Under the pieces are notes generated by a model. It did no database searches. It was not told where the DNA came from and saw only the letters and a list, made by a program, of their open reading frames with translations. Shown piece by piece: positions 57,139 through 64,000 of a stretch of DNA of 64,000 bases. Source of the DNA: UBA8949 sp942493365 (lineage in GTDB: Bacteria; Bacillota; Clostridia; Saccharofermentanales; UBA5734); the NCBI GenBank assembly GCA_942493365.1, contig OW818697.1, positions 248,001-312,000 on the forward strand. The letters are read 5' to 3'. Both the position numbers and the translations under genes were made by a program. How positions within the stretch are numbered: the stretch's first letter is position 1; the number at the start of each line of letters is the position of its first letter.

Positions 57139-58404
57139 TTAAATCGCCGTGGCATGCGCTAGCAGATATTGCTCGGCTTCGGCACACCACAGGTTGTTGT
57201 TCTTTTCCACGATATCCGCTAATGTGCGGAAAACTGTGTCGGATTGGCCCAATGCATGGAAGTCCGCAATGGCCGTCAGCGGCATGCTGATCTGGGTGTA
57301 GATCAGCTTTTTGCCGCCCGGGATCTTGGGCAGGTGTAACGTCGTCTCGATGACGCTATCCAGCCCGCCGACGTGGGTGATCATGGCCGACGGGTTGAGC
57401 TTGCCAGCCGCCATCAGGTCGAGCGACTCGATCAGGTCGTCGGTGTTGCCGCCGCTGTTGCCGGCGACGTGGGTGGCGTTGTAGTGAACGTTGTAAAAAT
57501 TGTACTGCGCCCGCAGCTCGGGATTGGTCGGGCCGGCAAAAAAGTTGAGGCAACCGTCGAAGCCGAGGATTTTGTCGGCCTGCTCGATAACCGCCGCCAC
57601 CGGCGCGTAGACGTAAACGTCATCGTAGCCGTTGCCGCCGTTGAGTTCCATCAGGCGTGCCGGAACGTCATCAATACCGGACGTGTTGAGGTAGACCAAT
57701 TTGACGCCGTGCTTGAAGGCTTCGTCGATGGTATAGATCGAAGCCGCGCGGTCCAGTCGGACCTGGTCAATGTCGGTCACCACCAGCAGGCGCGGACGGC
57801 GCGGGCCGTGCAGCGCGTAATCGATGGCTCCCAGTCCCATCGGACCGACGCCGGCCAGCAGCGCCATGCTGCCCTTCTCGACGATGCCCATTTTGTGCAC
57901 ATAACTGCCGGGGTCAGTGTGATAATTGACATGGAAGCCGCCAACGATGCAGGAAACCGGTTCGCCCAGCGAGCCGAAATAGAAGGCATCGCCTTTGTAT
58001 TGCAGCAGGCAGCCCCGCTCCATAACGATGGCCGGAATCACGATATATGTAGCTGCTCCGCCAATGAAGTGGAACGAATAACCCGGCGCGGCGTAAACGT
58101 TGGTCGGATCGTTGATGGCCGGCTGAATGGCAAAGCGGTCGCCTGCCTTGAACTGTCCGGCCCACTTGCTGCCGACCTCGACGATTTCGCCGCAAAACTC
58201 GTGGCCGATTATGACGGGGTTGGTGGCAATATCTTGGGGAACCCGTTTGTGTTCGGTCCCCTGTATGGATGCTTTGTAGGTTGACATGCAGATGCTGTCC
58301 GAAATGATTTTGGCTAAAATCTCGTCTGACTTGATTGAAGGGAGGTCAAATTCCTCCAGCCGAAGATCCTCTTTACCGTAAAGTCTGACTGCTTTCGTTT
58401 TCAT
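57139..58404 (-). CDS. Zinc-dependent dehydrogenase, L-sorbose-1-phosphate reductase (SorE)-like
   Basis: 421 residues, first gene of the long minus-strand unit. Medium-chain dehydrogenase with GHEFCGEIVEVGSKW (zinc His-Glu), a Cys in SICMSTYKAS as catalytic zinc ligand, GEPVSCIVGG and the cofactor fold LLAGVGPMGLGAIDYAL. It looks most like SorE, which reduces L-sorbose-1-phosphate to glucitol-6-phosphate. The structural four-Cys zinc lobe is not evident. Together with the SDR it could interconvert a C6 or C3 phosphorylated ketone and alcohol. Confidence 0.85.
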   Translation of the reverse strand: MKTKAVRLYGKEDLRLEEFDLPSIKSDEILAKIISDSICMSTYKASIQGTEHKRVPQDIATNPVIIGHEFCGEIVEVGSKWAGQFKAGDRFAIQPAINDPTNVYAAPGYSFHFIGGAATYIVIPAIVMERGCLLQYKGDAFYFGSLGEPVSCIVGGFHVNYHTDPGSYVHKMGIVEKGSMALLAGVGPMGLGAIDYALHGPRRPRLLVVTDIDQVRLDRAASIYTIDEAFKHGVKLVYLNTSGIDDVPARLMELNGGNGYDDVYVYAPVAAVIEQADKILGFDGCLNFFAGPTNPELRAQYNFYNVHYNATHVAGNSGGNTDDLIESLDLMAAGKLNPSAMITHVGGLDSVIETTLHLPKIPGGKKLIYTQISMPLTAIADFHALGQSDTVFRTLADIVEKNNNLWCAEAEQYLLAHATAI

Positions 58405-58453
58405 AATAACTCACCCGCTTCTTTAGTTTCCCATCAATTATAGCACGTTATAT

Positions 58454-58667
58454 GTTAATTGTTAACACAAATATGTTAATAATATTCACACTTTTAACAT
58501 GTGATGATAATCGAGTATAATTGCATTTGCGGCCCTTATTTTTGCATTCTTTTCCACTATATGCTTATAATAATGCACATAATGACCTTTTCTTCGTATT
58601 CAATTGAGTGATTGTATTGTTTATATACTTGTGATATCATGTTAATTAACAACAATTATTGTTAATG
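58454..58667. promoter_or_regulatory. Divergent promoter region with TGTTAA inverted repeats
   Basis: In the 287-nt AT-rich gap between the divergent genes several inverted repeats with the half-site TGTTAA/TTAACA occur: 58454-58466 (GTTAA-ttg-TTAAC), 58473-58479 with 58494-58500 (ATGTTAA/TTAACAT), and 58639-58667 (GTTAATTAAC plus AACAAT-t-ATTGTT). Two clusters lie next to the two start codons. They are the best candidates for operators of the DeoR-type regulator at 58692. Confidence 0.6.
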
Positions 58668-58691
58668 TTTAGCTGCAAATTCGGAGGGACT

Positions 58692-59450
58692 ATGCCAATT
58701 GATCGTCGAGAAGACTTAAATCAGTACATTCAATCCAAGGGCGAAATCAAGCTGACCGAATTGGAACTTCGCTACCCCGAAGTGTCCAGCATGACGCTGC
58801 GCCGGGATCTTGAGTATCTCGAGCGCCAGGGCAGAATCATCCGTATTCGCGGCGGTGCCAAATCGCTGGCTCATCTTTCCATGCTCAAAGAAGCCGCATA
58901 TACTCAGCGTCAGGCGGAAAATACCAACGCCAAACTCAGCATCGCCGACAAGGCAATCCGCCTGGTCACCCCCGGGCGTTCCATATACATCGACTCCGGA
59001 ACGACCTGTATGTGTTTTGCTCAGCGCATGCCCGATCAGAACCTGTTCGTCCTGACACCTGCGCCCAACATCGCGCTGGAACTGGTTAAAAATCAAAACG
59101 TAAAAATAAACCTGACCGGCGGACAGCTCAACCGCGAGACCTTGACTCTTTCTGGGTTCAACGCCGTCGAATATGTCCGGACGCTGAATATTGATCAGGC
59201 TTTTGTGGCCGCCAGCGCCTTCTCGCTGGGCAGCGGCTTTTCCTGCGGTGATTATTACGAAGCCGAGCTTAAACGTCTGATCATCCGCAAAGCTCAACAG
59301 GTCATCATGCTAATGGATGCCAGCAAGGTCAATTACAGTATGCCCTACACCTTTGCCCGCCTGCAGAACATCCATACCCTCATCTCAGACCAGGCTTTGT
59401 CAGATGATATTCAAAAGGCCGCTCGCCAGGCTCGCGTCCTGCTATTCTGA
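58692..59450 (+). CDS. DeoR-family transcriptional regulator
   Basis: 252 residues from ATG 58692, with GGAGGGA 3-4 nt before it; an 11-codon upstream extension lacks a site. The N-terminal winged helix-turn-helix shows the DeoR pattern (KLTELELRYPEVSSMTLRRDLEYLERQGRIIRIRGGA). The C-terminal sugar-phosphate-binding domain has SIYIDSGTTCMCFAQRM and LTGGQLNRETLTLSG, ending in ALSDDIQKAARQA-like sequence. Members bind phosphorylated sugars and mostly act as repressors. Divergent placement suggests it controls the rhamnose/oxoacid dehydrogenase operon and its own unit with lplA. Confidence 0.92.
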   Translation: MPIDRREDLNQYIQSKGEIKLTELELRYPEVSSMTLRRDLEYLERQGRIIRIRGGAKSLAHLSMLKEAAYTQRQAENTNAKLSIADKAIRLVTPGRSIYIDSGTTCMCFAQRMPDQNLFVLTPAPNIALELVKNQNVKINLTGGQLNRETLTLSGFNAVEYVRTLNIDQAFVAASAFSLGSGFSCGDYYEAELKRLIIRKAQQVIMLMDASKVNYSMPYTFARLQNIHTLISDQALSDDIQKAARQARVLLF

Positions 59451-59471
59451 TCATTCCCCGGAGAAATTGGC

Positions 59472-60533
59472 ATGCCCAAAATTTTATTGGTTCGATCCAA
59501 AAAATATAACCCCTGGCATAATCTGGCGCTTGAACAATATCTGGTCGAGCAAATGCAACAGGCCCTTGATAACGAAGATGACCTGGCTGCCATTCTCTTT
59601 TTGTGGCAGAACCAGGATACCGTCGTCATCGGGCGCAACCAAAACGCATGGCGCGAATGCCAGACCGGTCTGCTCGAAAGCGAAGGCGGTCGACTCGCCC
59701 GCCGCACGACCGGCGGCGGCGCTGTTTTTCACGACCTGGGCAATTTGAATTTCTCGCTGATTTTGCCGCGTCGGCAATTCGATCTCGATCACAACTTCGA
59801 GATGCTGATCGCGGCCGTTGCCACCCAAGGCATCCACGCCGAGCGATCCGGACGCAACGACGTGCTGGTCAACGGCCGCAAATTTTCTGGCAACGCCTTC
59901 AGTTTGCGCGGTGATGTCGGTTTGCACCACGGCACACTGCTTGTCTGTTCAGATTATGCGCGCGTTTCCCGATACCTGACCGTTGCGCCAGCAAAACTTC
60001 AGGCCAAGGGTGTGGCATCGGTGCAATCGCGCATCATCAATTTAGCAGAACTCAATCCGACGATTTCGGTTCAGGCCATGACCAATGTAATGGAAGACGC
60101 ATTTCTCGCCGTTTTCGGTCCGCTGGCCCGAGGCGCTGTCTCCAAAGACTGGCAGGTTTTGCGCACGACCGACGCCGATTATCAGGATGAGCCACGGCTG
60201 CTTGATCTGACCGCTCGTTTTGAATCCTGGAATTGGCGCTACGGCGAGACCATTCAATTTGACGTTGAAGTCAGCAAGCGGATGGCGTGGGGCATGGTCG
60301 AAATCGGCCTCAAAGTTGAGAACGGCTGTGTCAGCCAGGCCGTCCTGTATTCCGACGCGCTTGATTCGGACTTTATTGAAATTCTGGCCAAACTGCTGCT
60401 CGGTTGCCACTTCCATTCGGTCGATTTGGCCGCGGCGCTGCTCAAGGCACCCAACCTGGGCGAAGGGTTTGGTCCTTCGCGCGATCAGATGGTTAATGAT
60501 CTGGCGGATATGATCATGGAAGAGGGCTGGTAA
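59472..60533 (+). CDS. lplA: Lipoate-protein ligase A
   Basis: 353 residues, with the C-terminal accessory domain of full-length LplA. Features: NPWHNLALEQYLVEQ, DTVVIGRNQNAW, the lipoyl-AMP loop RRTTGGGAVFHDLGNLNFSL and VNGRKFSGNAF, with the Lys that contacts lipoyl-AMP. It activates free lipoate with ATP and attaches it to E2 domains. It begins 21 nt after the regulator and so is probably co-expressed, and its likely target is the E2 encoded divergently. Confidence 0.95.
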   Translation: MPKILLVRSKKYNPWHNLALEQYLVEQMQQALDNEDDLAAILFLWQNQDTVVIGRNQNAWRECQTGLLESEGGRLARRTTGGGAVFHDLGNLNFSLILPRRQFDLDHNFEMLIAAVATQGIHAERSGRNDVLVNGRKFSGNAFSLRGDVGLHHGTLLVCSDYARVSRYLTVAPAKLQAKGVASVQSRIINLAELNPTISVQAMTNVMEDAFLAVFGPLARGAVSKDWQVLRTTDADYQDEPRLLDLTARFESWNWRYGETIQFDVEVSKRMAWGMVEIGLKVENGCVSQAVLYSDALDSDFIEILAKLLLGCHFHSVDLAAALLKAPNLGEGFGPSRDQMVNDLADMIMEEGW

Positions 60534-60545
60534 AACCCCGCTATA

Positions 60546-60574
60546 TTGTTATTTTGGCGATTCCATGCTACAAT
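60546..60574 (+). promoter_or_regulatory. Probable promoter of acyl-CoA synthetase-like gene
   Basis: -35-like TTGTTA (60546-60551), 17-nt spacer and -10 TACAAT (60569-60574), about 60 nt before the gene, whose ribosome site is GGAGGAC. Confidence 0.6.
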
Positions 60575-60633
60575 GATTATGCTTTGATCGTCAAATTATT
60601 TCATTATCAAAATATTAATTTGGAGGACAGACC

Positions 60634-62439
60634 ATGCAGACAGTTATTGGCAAAAAGTACTACGACCGGCCACGCTACAACACCTTGCGCGACCTGATCA
60701 GGGATTGCAGTGTCAAATACGCCGATATGGCCGCCTACCTTTATCACGAGATACCCGAAGGACCGGAAATTATCAGGACCTTCAAGGAATACGCCGCGGC
60801 AATCGACGACTTCGGCACGGGTCTGATCAATCTCGGACTGACCGGCCAGCACATCGTTGTCGTCGGGGCCAACTGCTATGAATGGGCCATTGCCCACAAC
60901 GCCGTCGTTAACGGTACGGGCGTGTCGGTGCCGCTGGATCGCCAACTGCCCGAGCCGGAGGTTGTCAACCTGACCGAACGCGGTGGTGCGGTCGCCTTCA
61001 TCTACAACGGTCCACACCACGATATCGCCCTGGCCGTGGCTGCCGTCAACAAGACGGTCAAGTATTTTATTTGCATGAAACCCGGCATTATCACGCCGGC
61101 GCAGAAAAAGGCTGACAAACGCTTCATGGAATTTGCCGATGTTCTGCAGGATGGGCGCGAACGCCTGACGGCCGGCGACCGCCGTTTTGTCGACGCTGTT
61201 ATTGATCCCAAAGTCATGTGCTCACTGCTCTTCACGTCGGGTACGACCGCCATGTCCAAGGGTGTCATGCTTTGCCACAGCAACATCACGCATAATGTCT
61301 ACGCCGTCGTCAATACGCTTAACATCCAGCAGGGGCAGCGCGCCCTGTCGGTGCTGCCGCTGCACCACACTTTTGAGAACACGGTCGGCATGTACATGAT
61401 GCACGCTTACGGTGTTTGCGTCTGTTTCACCGATGGCCTGCGCTATCTCGCCCAGAATCTCAAGGACTGGAAAATCAACATCATTTTGGCGGTGCCGTTG
61501 CTCTTCGAAAACATCTATCACCAGATTCAGAAAACGCTGGATAAAACCGGCAAAACCAAGCTGGTTAACACCATGATCAAGATTTCCAATTTCCTGCGCA
61601 TCTTCGGAATCGACCTGCGCGCCAAGCTGTTCGGCAAAATCCTCGCGGCGGTTGGTGGCGGTTTGAACCTTTGCGTCTGCGGCGCGGCGGCCATTGACGC
61701 CAAAATCTCCAAGTTCTACAACGACATCGGCGTCGATTTCTTTGCCGGCTACGGCCTGACCGAGACATCGCCGGTTATTTCAGCTTGCAACTATATCGTT
61801 AATGTCAATGGCAGCGTGGGCAATCCGATCGCCACCATCGAAGCCGCCATTGATACCGACAGCAAAGAGCCGGGTGCCATTGGCGAAATCCTGACCCGCG
61901 GTGAAAGTGTCATGTTGGGCTACTACAAAAACCCCGAAGCCACCGCCGAAGTCATGATGGCCGACGGCTGGTTCCGCACCGGCGACATTGGCTATCTCAA
62001 CAAGCAGGGCTGTATTTTCATCACCGGCCGCGTCAAATCGATGATTGTTCTCGACAACGGCAAGAAGGCCTTCCCCGAAGAAATCGAATTTTTGATCAAT
62101 CGCGTTCCTGGCGTCAAGGAAACACTCGTCTGGGGTGACGACTCGGCCCGTGACGGTGTCATCATCTGCGCCAAAATTGTTCTGTCGCCTGACGATTTGC
62201 CAGCCGGTCTGGTCGACGATGAGAAGGCGATGTTCAAATATTTTTCTGATCACATCAAACAGGTCAACCAGCAAATGCCGGCCTACAAAGCCATTAAGTA
62301 TACTGTTTTCAGCCGTGAAGATTTGATCAAGACGACCACCCTGAAGGTCAAGCGTCCGGCGGAAATGGAGAAGATGTCGGCTCGTCTGGCCGCATTGAAT
62401 TTGACTGTTCGGACGGCAAACGGTAAAATTATCGACTGA
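60634..62439 (+). CDS. AMP-forming acyl-CoA synthetase / ligase (long-chain type)
   Basis: 601 residues. Adenylate-forming family with the P-loop-like SLLFTSGTTAMSKGVMLCHSN, PLHHTFENTVGMY, the A5 motif FFAGYGLTETSPV, and GWFRTGDIGYLNKQGCIFITGRVKSMIV (A7/A8 core motifs). The catalytic C-terminal Lys probably lies in IKTTTLKVKRP. It activates a carboxylic acid as acyl-AMP and then usually passes it to CoA; the insertion around 300-340 is typical of long-chain enzymes. The substrate is unknown. It has its own promoter and a terminator, so its link to the upstream lplA is loose. Confidence 0.9.
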   Translation: MQTVIGKKYYDRPRYNTLRDLIRDCSVKYADMAAYLYHEIPEGPEIIRTFKEYAAAIDDFGTGLINLGLTGQHIVVVGANCYEWAIAHNAVVNGTGVSVPLDRQLPEPEVVNLTERGGAVAFIYNGPHHDIALAVAAVNKTVKYFICMKPGIITPAQKKADKRFMEFADVLQDGRERLTAGDRRFVDAVIDPKVMCSLLFTSGTTAMSKGVMLCHSNITHNVYAVVNTLNIQQGQRALSVLPLHHTFENTVGMYMMHAYGVCVCFTDGLRYLAQNLKDWKINIILAVPLLFENIYHQIQKTLDKTGKTKLVNTMIKISNFLRIFGIDLRAKLFGKILAAVGGGLNLCVCGAAAIDAKISKFYNDIGVDFFAGYGLTETSPVISACNYIVNVNGSVGNPIATIEAAIDTDSKEPGAIGEILTRGESVMLGYYKNPEATAEVMMADGWFRTGDIGYLNKQGCIFITGRVKSMIVLDNGKKAFPEEIEFLINRVPGVKETLVWGDDSARDGVIICAKIVLSPDDLPAGLVDDEKAMFKYFSDHIKQVNQQMPAYKAIKYTVFSREDLIKTTTLKVKRPAEMEKMSARLAALNLTVRTANGKIID

Positions 62440-62469
62440 CACTGGGATGAAATTATGATCAGCATTTTC

Positions 62470-62495
62470 AAAAAGGTGCCTCGCGGTGCCTTTTT
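62470..62495 (+). terminator. Terminator after the acyl-CoA synthetase-like gene
   Basis: 11-bp stem with two GU pairs (62470-62480 and 62485-62495), loop of 4 nt; the outer stem is A5/T5, followed by GATTTTCTTG on the plus strand. Confidence 0.8.
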
Positions 62496-62527
62496 GATTT
62501 TCTTGTTTGATAATTCATTCTTCATGT

Positions 62528-62533
62528 TATAAT
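62528..62533 (+). promoter_or_regulatory. Extended -10 promoter of the zinc-ribbon gene
   Basis: TATAAT at 62528-62533 preceded by TGT, giving an extended -10 element about 59 nt before the start codon. The -35 element is weak. Confidence 0.55.
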
Positions 62534-62591
62534 TAATGAAATACAAACAGTTCGGCGTCAAAATTACGCGCCGGATTACGGAGGCTGTCCT

Positions 62592-63830
62592 ATGGCTTTA
62601 ATCAATTTGATCTGCCCTCATTGCAGCGGCAAGTTTGAAATGGATACCGAACGGCCCTTGCAGTCTTTTTGGGTTTGCCCCTATTGCGGCAATCGCTCGC
62701 TGATGCAAAAAAGTGATGATACGATCCGCTTGCGCGGTATCATTCCCGGCAGGCCGGTGGGTTCCGCTCAAGAACAGGAAGATGAGCTTTTGGCTAACGA
62801 AGCAACCACTCAAGCCAAGCCCGGCGCTGCGCCGCGTCAAATCAGCGCCTCCAGCAGTCCTGCATCGCCTATTGCTGCCTTTTTGTCGGGCAAACCGCTC
62901 GCGGAGGAGCCCGTTCAAGTGCAGCCTGAATCTGCCGCGCCGACAGAGTCCAAGGCTGAACCTTCTCGACCAGCCCCAACAGCTCCGATGCCGGAACGTT
63001 ACCGTTCTTTAGCTGAGATTATCGCCGAAACATCCAGTGACACACCTGATGCCGAAGCGACTGAAGTTGCACCAGCACCAGCACCAGCGGCATCTTCGGA
63101 ACCCGCCCCTGCACCGGCTGCGCCCCCGCCGGCCCCACAGATCGCGCCGCCACCGGCCACGGCAGCGCCGGCAGCCTGGATCCCTGCGCCTGTCGTTCCT
63201 GCCCCCGCGGCACCATCAGCGCCGTTTCGGCTGTCCAATCATAGCGCGCCCACGCCGAGCGCATCGCAAGCAGCGATGCCCGACAGCTTGGACCGCCTCT
63301 GCAAGCTGGCTCAGGATGCGGCCGCCAGTCATGACTTTCCGCTTTTCAACGCCTACAGCCGACAGGCTATTGATTGCCAGCCCAAAGACCCGCGCATGTA
63401 TGCCCTGCGCGCTGAGCTGATCGAAGAAGCTGACGGGTTTGCCCGCGCCACCTGGACCGAACCGGGCTGGTCCCTATTGACGCCCCGCCGTAAAGCGTCC
63501 ATCATCGCGCAGCATTTGTACAATTTCAACACCGCCATCAAGTTCAGCCGCGTCAATCAGCAACCTGAGCTGATCAAAAATTTGTCCTGGCAACTGGTGC
63601 GTCAAGCCATTGATTTTTTTACCGAGCAGGCTGAATTACGCTGCAAAGGCAAGCCCTATCAAGGACAGCTTAAAGGACATGATCTCAAGCTTTTGCCGGC
63701 GTTTATCGATGCCCTGGCCTTAATCAACAGCCAGACCTGCCCCATTGGCCACGTCGAGATTCAAAAAGCGGTGCGCGACGAAATCAGCAAAGCGCCGCCC
63801 TCAATCGCACGCCATTTCAAACGCATCTGA
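62592..63830 (+). CDS. Zinc-ribbon protein with Pro/Ala-rich linker, function unknown
   Basis: 412 residues. An N-terminal zinc ribbon has Cys8/Cys11 (CPHC) and Cys29/Cys32 (CPYC). From about 75 to 230 the chain is rich in Pro, Ala, Ser and Glu and low in complexity, with runs such as PAPAPAASSEPAPAPAAPPPAP; it should be disordered. The C-terminal part (about 230-412) looks alpha-helical and may hold a TPR-like start (LCKLAQDAAASHDFPLFNAY then RQAIDCQPKDPRMYALRAEL). No membrane segment and no enzyme motif are seen. It has its own promoter. I do not recognise a family. Confidence 0.85.
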   Translation: MALINLICPHCSGKFEMDTERPLQSFWVCPYCGNRSLMQKSDDTIRLRGIIPGRPVGSAQEQEDELLANEATTQAKPGAAPRQISASSSPASPIAAFLSGKPLAEEPVQVQPESAAPTESKAEPSRPAPTAPMPERYRSLAEIIAETSSDTPDAEATEVAPAPAPAASSEPAPAPAAPPPAPQIAPPPATAAPAAWIPAPVVPAPAAPSAPFRLSNHSAPTPSASQAAMPDSLDRLCKLAQDAAASHDFPLFNAYSRQAIDCQPKDPRMYALRAELIEEADGFARATWTEPGWSLLTPRRKASIIAQHLYNFNTAIKFSRVNQQPELIKNLSWQLVRQAIDFFTEQAELRCKGKPYQGQLKGHDLKLLPAFIDALALINSQTCPIGHVEIQKAVRDEISKAPPSIARHFKRI

Positions 63831-64000
63831 TGGATCGTTGATCAAGCAAGCCTTGCCCGAAACATTGCGCATTCGTTTATACCAGAACGGGCTGATATTC
63901 CGACAACCATGGAAATCGCGGATAAAGAGTTGAATCAATTCGGCGGTACGTTGAAAAGACGCGTCCAGATTGATCTGTTGCGTTGCCGCCCGTTCGATCA
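63801..64000 (-). CDS. Possible 3' end of a gene entering from the right
   Basis: An open minus-strand frame from the window edge to TGA at 63801, with 65 visible codons, overlapping the 3' end of the zinc-ribbon gene by 30 nt. The visible peptide contains FIRDFHGCRNISPFWYKRM and shows no recognisable family. Its coding nature is uncertain, but the alternative plus-strand frame here looks less protein-like. Confidence 0.35.
   Translation of the reverse strand, partial: IERAATQQINLDASFQRTAELIQLFIRDFHGCRNISPFWYKRMRNVSGKACLINDPSDAFEMACD

Overview
The window (about 53% GC) looks like chromosome of a fermentative, probably anaerobic Gram-positive bacterium of the Clostridia (Bacillota). Support comes from a WalRK two-component system with walJ and rlmH, Veg, a YabO/DivIC/MazG block, ribosome binding sites of GGAGG type, and 16S/23S sequences of clostridial character. 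Genus is not resolvable by eye; an Oscillospirales or Saccharofermentans-like relative is a guess. Most genes are known origin-proximal Firmicutes genes in reshuffled order.

Layout. 1-4 kb: mfd (cut by the window edge), pth, glmU. 4.1-5.9 kb: a sodium:solute symporter with a 50-residue accessory protein. 5.9-6.5 kb: a gene-free AT-rich stretch with DnaA-box-like 9-mers. 6.5-11.3 kb: walR-walK-murA-walJ-rlmH. 11.4-16.7 kb: a complete rRNA operon (16S, tRNA-Ala, 23S, 5S) with promoter and terminator. 17-26.5 kb: gyrA, then the rpmH-rnpA-yidD-yidC-jag-mnmE-mnmG-rsmG block, but without the dnaA-dnaN-recF-gyrB half that normally faces it. 26.5-29.1 kb: a CapA-type lipoprotein, ispE and veg. All genes up to here are on the minus strand, so replication probably runs right to left through this part. 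29.2-32.1 kb, plus strand: formate-tetrahydrofolate ligase and a membrane-anchored serine hydrolase. 32.1-33.7 kb: an AT-rich island with a leucine-rich-repeat lipoprotein and a broken ORF. 33.7-37.7 kb: a YitT-family protein, then SRP RNA, dnaX, ebfC and recR. 37.7-43.4 kb: a complete peptide ABC transporter whose binding protein is circularly permuted. 43.6-45.5 kb: mazG, rqcP (yabO), divIC and a small hypothetical.

45.5-62.4 kb is a catabolic region. One minus-strand transcription unit appears to run from a SorE-like zinc dehydrogenase through an SDR, lipoyl E2, E3 and a fused E1alpha-beta 2-oxoacid dehydrogenase, then a PHP protein, to L-rhamnose isomerase, a class II aldolase and rhamnulokinase. 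A DeoR-type regulator and a lipoate-protein ligase are read divergently from an intergenic region rich in TGTTAA inverted repeats. A long-chain acyl-CoA-synthetase-like gene follows. The inferred picture is that rhamnose is split to DHAP and lactaldehyde, and that the attached oxidoreductases and lipoylated dehydrogenase complex process the resulting C3 carbonyl compounds; LplA would lipoylate the E2. The window ends with an unrecognised zinc-ribbon protein and the end of a possible convergent gene.

The two most unusual items are the circularly permuted OppA-like protein (37751-39418) and the joined rhamnose/2-oxoacid dehydrogenase operon (45577-58404). All assignments rest on reading the sequence and remembered family motifs; no database search was run.
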